From the NCBI GenBank assembly GCA_037176845.1, contig JAYKXP010000175.1, positions 1-64,000 on the forward strand: a stretch of 64,000 nt of DNA. The letters are read 5' to 3'. The translations under genes were made by a program, and so were the position numbers. A model generated the notes under the pieces. That model ran no database searches, was not told the origin of the DNA, and saw only the letters and a list, made by a program, of their open reading frames with translations. This DNA comes from Paramarasmius palmivorus. Taxonomy: Eukaryota; Basidiomycota; Agaricomycetes; Agaricales; Marasmiaceae. Below, piece after piece: positions 57,911-64,000 of this stretch (its first letter is position 1; the number at the start of each line of letters is the position of its first letter).

Positions 57911-60900
57911 TCAAGAACCGCCATCCCTCAAACAACGAAAAGAATACTCAATCTCGGCCAACGCAGCGCGATACACGCCGTTCTTCGCCTCCTTCTCTTG
58001 GCGCTGCCTGGGAGTCCCAAAGGGAAGCCTCTGTACGGCCTTCTTCCACCATGCCAATGCCACTACAAAGCTCACAATCCCATTGGGACCATATACTGCC
58101 AAGTCACTCCAATCCTGCCCATTCTCCCTAGTCAACCTGATACCCTGTCCACAATCCTTACGCCACGGGCAACACGCCTTATACCAGGCTTCGAAATCCT
58201 CTGCATATTTGTCCAAGTTGTCCACCTTTGGCTTGAAGCCTGGGGCGCGTGCGCGTGCGATCCAGTCGTGCACAACACGCGGGCGATTAGTCGAGCACAA
58301 TCGGGAACCCACAAAGCCGGCTTTGACGTCGAGCTGAAGCCAGAGTTGGACCACATCGCGGAGACCACGATCCATTTGCACCTCGTGGCAGATAGAGAGC
58401 GTGTGCTGGACGTATTTGGGAGCATTGGCGGGAGTGCTGACCATATGGGGAACATGCTCGGGTACTGGGTCAGCAGACGTGTTATCAGTTTTGCGTCGTT
58501 TCGAGGCTGATGTAGAAGCCCTCTCCGCATCGATTGATGCCTCCGCTGCACGCTTGCCCGCCTTCTTTGACGTCCCTGAATGACGCTCACCGGTGCTAGT
58601 AGAAGCCTCAGCTTCAAACACCTCGACCACTTGTTCATCAGTCCCCTTGTCCTGTTTGGCCCTTTTCCGCTCTCTAGAATCCGTAGTGGTAGCGGTTCGC
58701 TTCACAGGTAACACCACCCCGACCAACACTTGACGTTTGCTAGAGGCGACGCCAGCTCTCTTTGCGGTAGTTGAGGATGAAGGTGTCGAGGCAGCTGTAC
58801 GCTTCTTGGTCTTGTATGTGCGAGGACTAGGAGCCGAGGCCGGACCAAGCTCTGGTGGTGGTGATGAAGCTGGAGGTGGTGAAGCAGGAGGTGCCGAGGA
58901 CGCCGGAGATGCTGGAGGTGGTGATGAATGCTGAGACGATGCTGGTGGTGGAGAAGAAGCTGCAGATGACGGAGATGGCGGGGTGTGGAAAGCATACTGC
59001 GGTGCTAATACTGGTGAAGAATGAGTGGATGATGTTGGAGACAGAGTAGCGAGAGTTCTGTCAATCAGCCGTTGCGAGCTAACCTGCAGCCTTGATGGTT
59101 GTGCCCGGTGATCACTGCGAGCATTCGGTACTTCGACATTCCCTATACCGGCAGGCCGACGTCCATTCAGAGTAGGCACGGCGTTGCTACCAGCCAGCAG
59201 GGTCGATACCAAGCGTGGAGGTCCACAGGGTGGCCTCATACGTGCATGAGGAGGTCTTGGAGGAGGAGAGGCAGGGGTCGATAGCGTCGATGAATCGGTG
59301 GTCTCCGCTGCTGACTTTGATGGAGTCGTAGCCACTGAGACCTTGGATGTCGAGGCCTGAGGAACGTTGTTGCCTTCTCGATCGTCTACGCGCTCGTGAA
59401 TGACCACATCCGATGAATCATCGAGCAAGTCACTAAGACACGGCATCGACCGTGACTTTAAAGCCCTGCGTTGGCACTCGGCCACAGCTGGAGAATGTTA
59501 GTATTACAGCTACTCCCGAGACAAGTTGACTTACAGAACGATTGCTTCAGGAATTTCGCAAACAAAGGATTGAAGAGCTGCTTGATTTGGGGACGGAACG
59601 CCGCTCCAAACGTCAAAGGTACCGCCCCCACAGTGGTCCCAATGTGAATGCTTGGACAGTTTGATTAATAACAAGAAACGAGCGAGACACACTTCACACT
59701 TACGCCGTCATATTTAAACGTCCACCATCCGCAGGTTCGGGTCCTCCAGCGACCAGAGTGAAATTCCAACCGGTAGCCTCTGCCATGCCTTGCAGAATAG
59801 GTGTCACGAATGGACTGATGCGTTCGATAGATCTATGGCGAGAGTCAGTAAAGGCACCACAACCAGATTCAAGAAACATGAGATAAAAGCTTTATTGAGG
59901 AAAAAACAGAGCCAGTTACATGATATACCACTACTGGTCAATAAACGACCGGAAAACGAAAGGAGTTAACTGTTCTAACAAAGGTTCCAAAGCTTGCACA
60001 TACTTTTGACGAGATTCCGGGTCAGTGGGGAATGGTGCATTCTTCTCCTTCTTGATCTTTTCGACACGTTCTTCTTGTTCCTCCTTTGCCTTCTTGACCC
60101 AAGATTGTTTAACGCTATCTGCCAGCTTCTCGTACTCTCGCCTAACGACGTCCTGACGAATAGCAACATAGGCATCTTCTCCTGTCAAAGAAATTTAGAA
60201 ACAAACACTCAAATCGACACGAATGGAAGACGCACCTTTTTTTTCGAACTTCAGAACAGCCTGCTTCTCAGCTACAGCCGCGCCAACCAACTGATCTACC
60301 ACTGGAGAATTTTGGACCGCCCACATCATTTGAGGCGACCGCTGAGCACCAAGAAATCCATCCTGGCTTTCTTTTGCGAACTCTTTTTGAGCTTCTTTAA
60401 CCCAGGCTATCTGTTCCTCGGCTGGTAGCTTCGTGAAAGCTGAATCCACGACTCCACGACGCAGGGCATCTTCATCTAGGAATTAGGGGAACAGTTGGTC
60501 AGTAACCCCAACATCATCGCAGAAAAACCCATACCTTTCAGATGTTTCAACTTCATTCGCTCGCGAACCAGCTCTTCTACCAATCCAGCGTTTTCACGAG
60601 CCCATAGAACGTAAGGAGGTCGACGTCGCCCAGCACTAACATCCATGCCAGTGAGCTTACTCAGGAGTCGACGATAGACATCCGACTCCTTCATATTAGC
60701 CTCCTGGCTTTTGCGAAAACGATAGGGAAACCAACGATCCATTTGCTGGGCATGGCATGAGGTTGAGAATGAGTCATGAGAGTCACACATCACAGTGACT
60801 TGTGACGTACCGAACATTTAGTTCCTATCAACGATCTCAGCTTCTTGAACTCTTCCAACTCACGCTGAAAGTCTTCCTGGCTCTGGGACTCCTTTCGAAC

Positions 60901-61137
60901 AGGCTCCACGAGCAGCTCATCCGACTCTTCAGCTTCAGCCTCGATGGCTGCAAGCATCTCTTCGTTGGTTGGATCGAAGTTATCGGGTGTGCCAGGCTTG
61001 AAGACCTTGAAGAAGTCCCGCTGAACTTGGGAAATATAATCCACACCCCAGCCTTCCCGAGCAGCAGCAAAGTACCCCGGGAGCCGCATCTCCAACAAGC
61101 GGAGCTGAGCCCCATGGAAAACACCAGGATTGGGCAT
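57911..61137 (-). CDS. Tryptophan-rich Agaricomycete family protein, fuller member
   Basis: Starts MPNPGVFHGAQLRLLEMRLP at 61137 and reads to a stop at 57911-57913. Introns are predicted at 60810-60746, 60534-60476, 60235-60182, 59703-59651 and 59534-59488. Conserved parts are RWFPYRF, PYVLWARENAG, KYVQALEPLLEQ, a TGWNFTLVAGGPEPADGG motif (about 59710-59780), IHIGTTVG, a long proline/serine-rich linker and a C-terminal block (AEDFEAWYKACCPW, VYGPNGIVSFVVALAWW). A stop at 59931-59933 and a repeated SPFV/TPFV motif make the junction between 59931 and 59832 uncertain: either an unusual intron or pseudogenisation. The gene at 14528-16463 is a truncated relative. Confidence 0.65.
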
Positions 61138-61690
61138 GACGAGAGGTGACCTAGGAAGGAAAAAGGGAGAAGTGAGGACGTTTTCACAAGAGAAAACAGG
61201 CCAAGTTCGATGTACCTTTTTGGCTGAGCAGGGACAGAAGGTTTCGGTTTGGCTGAGCAGGGACAGAAGGTTTCGGAAAAGGTACTTGCCAATTTCCTTC
61301 GCCTTTTAACACCCAATCTCAAACTGCTCCTGCCAGACAATCTAAATCCGCCAAATTTGTCCCTACTCGGCCGTCTCGACTCAGCAATTACCAATATTCA
61401 ACTCTAGCGCCTGCATTTCCAGGTTGTACGCTGACTACCGCCAGTCGTCTTCGCACCCGCACCCAACGGTAATATCCTTATTCCAGGAGATCGTCACCCT
61501 CAAACGCAATGTCTGACATCTCAACAGGCCTCATGTTGAGTGAATGCTCCGCCCCACCGTTGGCAAAACCCAATGACAAGAACATCTCAACAGCAACGCG
61601 TTAGGGCAAATCATTGCCTGTCAATGGTTCGTACACCTTTATCGTCGGGTTCTTGGCTGGCCGGAGGAGATAGTATTCCCATCTCCGAGT
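61138..61690. other. Upstream region of the minus-strand gene
   Basis: Contains the 29 bp tandem repeat and pyrimidine-rich tracts. A minus-strand frame crosses 60837-61394 but is a shadow of the coding exon. Confidence 0.4.
61219..61276 (+). repeat. 29 bp tandem repeat, two units
   Basis: TTTGGCTGAGCAGGGACAG (start of unit) occurs at 61219 and 61248. The repeat lies about 80 bp upstream of the minus-strand start at 61137, so it sits in the probable promoter or 5' leader of that gene. Confidence 0.8.
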
Positions 61691-61693
61691 TTC

Positions 61694-62375
61694 ATGAAGG
61701 TTACACCTGCTATAGGTAAACTGCACGAACCTGGGCACAAGCAGGGAGGCGATCACCAGCAATACAACCTCAACTTGATAGAGGGCAGTGGGTACACTGA
61801 TGGAGAGAGTATGGAGAGGGTATGGGGAGAACACAACAACCTTGGGAACGCAACCAAGACAATGGGGCCTGGCGCAAGAGAGGATACTATCGACTCGCAT
61901 GCGAATGGCTGGAACTGGGACAAGTATATCACGATGGGTAAGTCCTGGGCTTGGTATTAAGGATCTTGGAGATGCTGATGTGAATATCAGGGAAAGCTCT
62001 GGCTCGAAGACGTAAAGATGCAATCAAGGATCGCGACCTACAGGTCGTTGCCCATGAGGCGCTAACTTCGAACCTACCGCCGGAGCTAACGGATAAGTGG
62101 GATAAAATGTGCAGGGACTGGGAAGCAGCTGCCTATCCAAGGAAGAACGTACCAAACCCGTATCATATTGAGGAGGAGTGTGAGTACCGGTGGTCAAAGT
62201 TCTATCTGAAGGAGCTCACACATTCGTTCATGCAGTTGTTAGTGAAGAACAAGCACTACAAGAATTGTCGTTAGAGGAAGAAAAGCGTCTCCAGCAGGGT
62301 GGCACCCAATATCACTCTGTCAGCGCGGCCGGTTTCACAGCCTTGTGTTTCTCAGAGATGTATCAACAATGGTAG
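61694..62375 (+). pseudogene. KDZ transposase C-terminal fragment
   Basis: Three exons with introns 61938-61990 and about 62180-62236 read GKLHEPGHKQGGDHQQYNLN, DGESMERVWGEHNN, TKTMGPGAREDTIDSHANGW, NWDKYITMGKALARRRKDAI, LPPELTDKWDKMC and EEEKRLQQGGTQYHSVSA. These match the C-terminal part of KDZ (Kyakuja-Dileera-Zisupton) transposases. The upstream catalytic region is absent, so the fragment starts within the gene. Confidence 0.85.
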
Positions 62376-62789
62376 GAACCAATTTATCCTGATGCATCCA
62401 CAATGGTAGTTAGACTAAAGGCAATCCTAGGCAACCATTGCCAATTGACTTACCAGTGAACACAAGGAATACGGCCTCAATCCATGATTACATCAGCACC
62501 GGGGGACCAGTGCGCCGGAGAAGTCTCCGGAGGCATCAGCCAGGCCAAAAATTGCCATGTTCTGAGTGGATTGAACCATAGACCTCAAGTTCACGGGATA
62601 AATCAATCTCACAACTGATCGTACCACTGAGCCATGTTTCTGATGTATTCTATACAGCGTGTCAGGACCATACTCCCTTCATTCTTTCCATGCTCAATAC
62701 AAAATTCAAGAATGTCACGTTAGTTGTCACAGCTAATCCTACATGTCACATATCTAGAGACGCCGAAAAAGCGCTGAACAAGAATTCTC
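62376..62789. other. Gap between converging KDZ fragments, with tRNA-like segment
   Basis: Between the two KDZ pieces. A tRNA-like segment is at 62568-62635; the rest is not recognised. Confidence 0.5.
62568..62635 (-). other. tRNA-like segment with A- and B-box motifs
   Basis: The minus strand has TGGCTCAGTGG (close to the A-box consensus) and GGTTCAATCC (close to the B box) about 45 bp apart, suitable for RNA polymerase III. No acceptor stem pairs, so it is likely a SINE head or tRNA relic. Confidence 0.35.
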
Positions 62790-64000
62790 TTACTCTTGCT
62801 CTTGCTCTCCGTCTCTCCCTTCTTCCTCAGCCAGAATACCTCTAGACTCATCTGCTTCCCCCTCTAGACCTTCCCCTTCGGCCTCTTCATCTTCATCTTC
62901 ATCTTCCTTTCCCTTTGCCTCAGCATCCAATGGTTTCTTCCACTCCCTCTCAAAAGAGTCACTGAGACGCAATTGAAGCGCTTCCTGCATGGCTGCATAA
63001 GCTTCCATTCCCTCCACCACCGAGCCTTTGGGAAGCTCTTTTTCCACCGCTTCCCACCTCATTTTCCAGCTTCTCCATTCATTTCCACGATACCCCAGGA
63101 ATACCAACGTTCTACGCATTTCCTCTCTTATCAGCGCCACTTCTTCCTCAGCTCTCTTGACACGCGCCCGGCTTCTGCACCACTCCGAACGTAGCAACTC
63201 GTTATCGCCTTCTTCTCCCCCGTCGTGAATGTTGATTCTGCCTCCCGTGGTCCAAATCCAGGATTGCTCTTTGCGGGTCTCTCCTGTGCCATGAACTCTC
63301 CTATGAGCCCATTCAGTACGATCCGGCGCTATAAGTTGTAAGCCAGAATCTTGAGAGAGATGATCCTCCTCTTCCTCTTCTTCAGTCTCTCTGGTGCCCT
63401 GACGCCCACGCCCTTTCTTCACCAAAGCAGGATCCCTATAACTCCTGACATCACTATCCTCCAGTACCTGTAGGCTCTTCTCCCAAGCACCTGACCCCAC
63501 CAACTGCTTGTACGCCTTGCGTGCTGTACGATATCGGGATGCAAAACGCCTGGCCTTCTTGTACACACGATTGATGACAGCTCTGGAGCGTCCAGATTCT
63601 CGTTGACCTCGGACATTCGTGTTTTTGAACTGCATCATCCTCGCCTTGATCCTAAGCGTATGACGTAGAGCGTTGAGAGCGTCATAGCAGCGCGCCTCCT
63701 GCAGTTTGGCCTCTGTCTGATCCAGCCCATTCGATAAAACTGTCTTGCGCTTCTCTTCCGGAACGTCTGACGGCAGCCACAGTTTGATTGACTCGGGCTG
63801 AACGTCCTCCTCCTCATCCGAGCGGCTGTCCGCGAGGAACTGTACCATGCCGGGCATGTATACGACTTGAAGAGCTTGTATATCTCGGATGCGACGACGA
63901 AGGGCATTCCTCTGCTCCACAATCTTGGTAGACTGTATAACAGTGGGGTCCTGCTTGTGTTGCTCCACGGTCTCTGACAGCTTCCTTCTGCAGGGAGGTA
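62790..64000 (-). CDS. KDZ transposase C-terminal region, running off the window
   Basis: The minus-strand frame reads QRNALRRRIRDIQALQVVYM, KLWLPSDVPEE, EAKLQEARCYDALNALRHTL, AYKQLVGSGAWEKSLQVLED, SWIWTTGG and LRSEWCRSRARVKRAEEEVA, then ends in an acidic repetitive tail (EDEDEDEEAEGEG). This is the C-terminal region of KDZ transposases in Agaricomycetes. A CTGCAG acceptor-like site lies at 63987-63992, so the 5' exons should lie beyond 64000. The frame is open throughout, unlike the fragment at 61694. The two fragments point at each other. Confidence 0.8.
   Translation of the reverse strand, partial: PPCRRKLSETVEQHKQDPTVIQSTKIVEQRNALRRRIRDIQALQVVYMPGMVQFLADSRSDEEEDVQPESIKLWLPSDVPEEKRKTVLSNGLDQTEAKLQEARCYDALNALRHTLRIKARMMQFKNTNVRGQRESGRSRAVINRVYKKARRFASRYRTARKAYKQLVGSGAWEKSLQVLEDSDVRSYRDPALVKKGRGRQGTRETEEEEEEDHLSQDSGLQLIAPDRTEWAHRRVHGTGETRKEQSWIWTTGGRINIHDGGEEGDNELLRSEWCRSRARVKRAEEEVALIREEMRRTLVFLGYRGNEWRSWKMRWEAVEKELPKGSVVEGMEAYAAMQEALQLRLSDSFEREWKKPLDAEAKGKEDEDEDEEAEGEGLEGEADESRGILAEEEGRDGEQEQE

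Noticed and set aside
1..64000. CRISPR arrays, prokaryotic operons or secondary-metabolite clusters
   Set aside because: No regular repeat-spacer arrays and no such enzyme families; introns show a eukaryotic genome.

Overview
The window looks like a transposon-rich stretch of a basidiomycete (Agaricomycete-type mushroom) nuclear genome. Four things point there: coding pieces are split by spliceosomal introns of about 50-65 bp; three transposase families typical of these fungi are present (KDZ, Plavaka-type, hAT); there is a DIRS-type tyrosine-recombinase retrotransposon; and there are fungal families such as a DUF6532 domain and a tryptophan-rich Agaricomycete family. All family names rest on reading the translated sequence and recalling family motifs. 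No search was run.

Layout. 1-8.5 kb: a scrambled, frameshifted array of partial copies of CSE1 (exportin-2), interrupted by an RBR-type ubiquitin ligase gene with an in-frame stop. 9.2-11.7 kb: Ty3/gypsy gag-protease, cut off by a 2.85 kb inverted repeat (two 1,364 bp arms, 122 bp spacer). 14.5-16.5 kb: a tryptophan-rich gene that lost its 5' end at that repeat. 16.5-17.6 kb (minus): truncated Plavaka-type transposase. 17.8-20.5 kb: decayed DUF6532 gene. 20.7-24.5 kb: PIF/Harbinger relic broken by a solo LTR and a Ty1/copia element. 24.5-34.5 kb: AT-rich gene desert with one possible RPA3-like remnant.

34.6-45.2 kb is a nest of insertions. The KDZ N-terminus (CxC2-like zinc cluster) is fused in frame to a Ty3/gypsy pol. 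That pol is interrupted first by a 943 bp hAT-like MITE with an 8 bp target-site duplication, then by two head-to-tail DIRS elements with no visible target duplication. The first DIRS copy appears coding-intact (Gag, RT-RNase H, tyrosine recombinase); the second is deleted and internally inverted. 45.4-53.5 kb: a pair of diverged 1.5 kb inverted repeats flanks a decayed hAT transposase and a copia-type LTR with a half-tRNA-iMet-like primer site. 54.0-57.2 kb: an intron-dense gene (about 14 introns) with a cysteine cluster, apparently intact. 57.9-61.1 kb (minus): a second, fuller member of the tryptophan-rich family. 61.7-64.0 kb: two converging KDZ transposase C-terminal pieces.

The genes do not form a pathway. 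The window records successive insertions and decay. Most premature stops sit where a family would be expected to have CGA (Arg), CAA (Gln) or TGG (Trp), i.e. C-to-T changes on one strand or the other. The only open reading frames that look functional are the first DIRS element, the 54-57 kb gene, most of the 57.9-61.1 kb gene and the KDZ piece running off the right edge.
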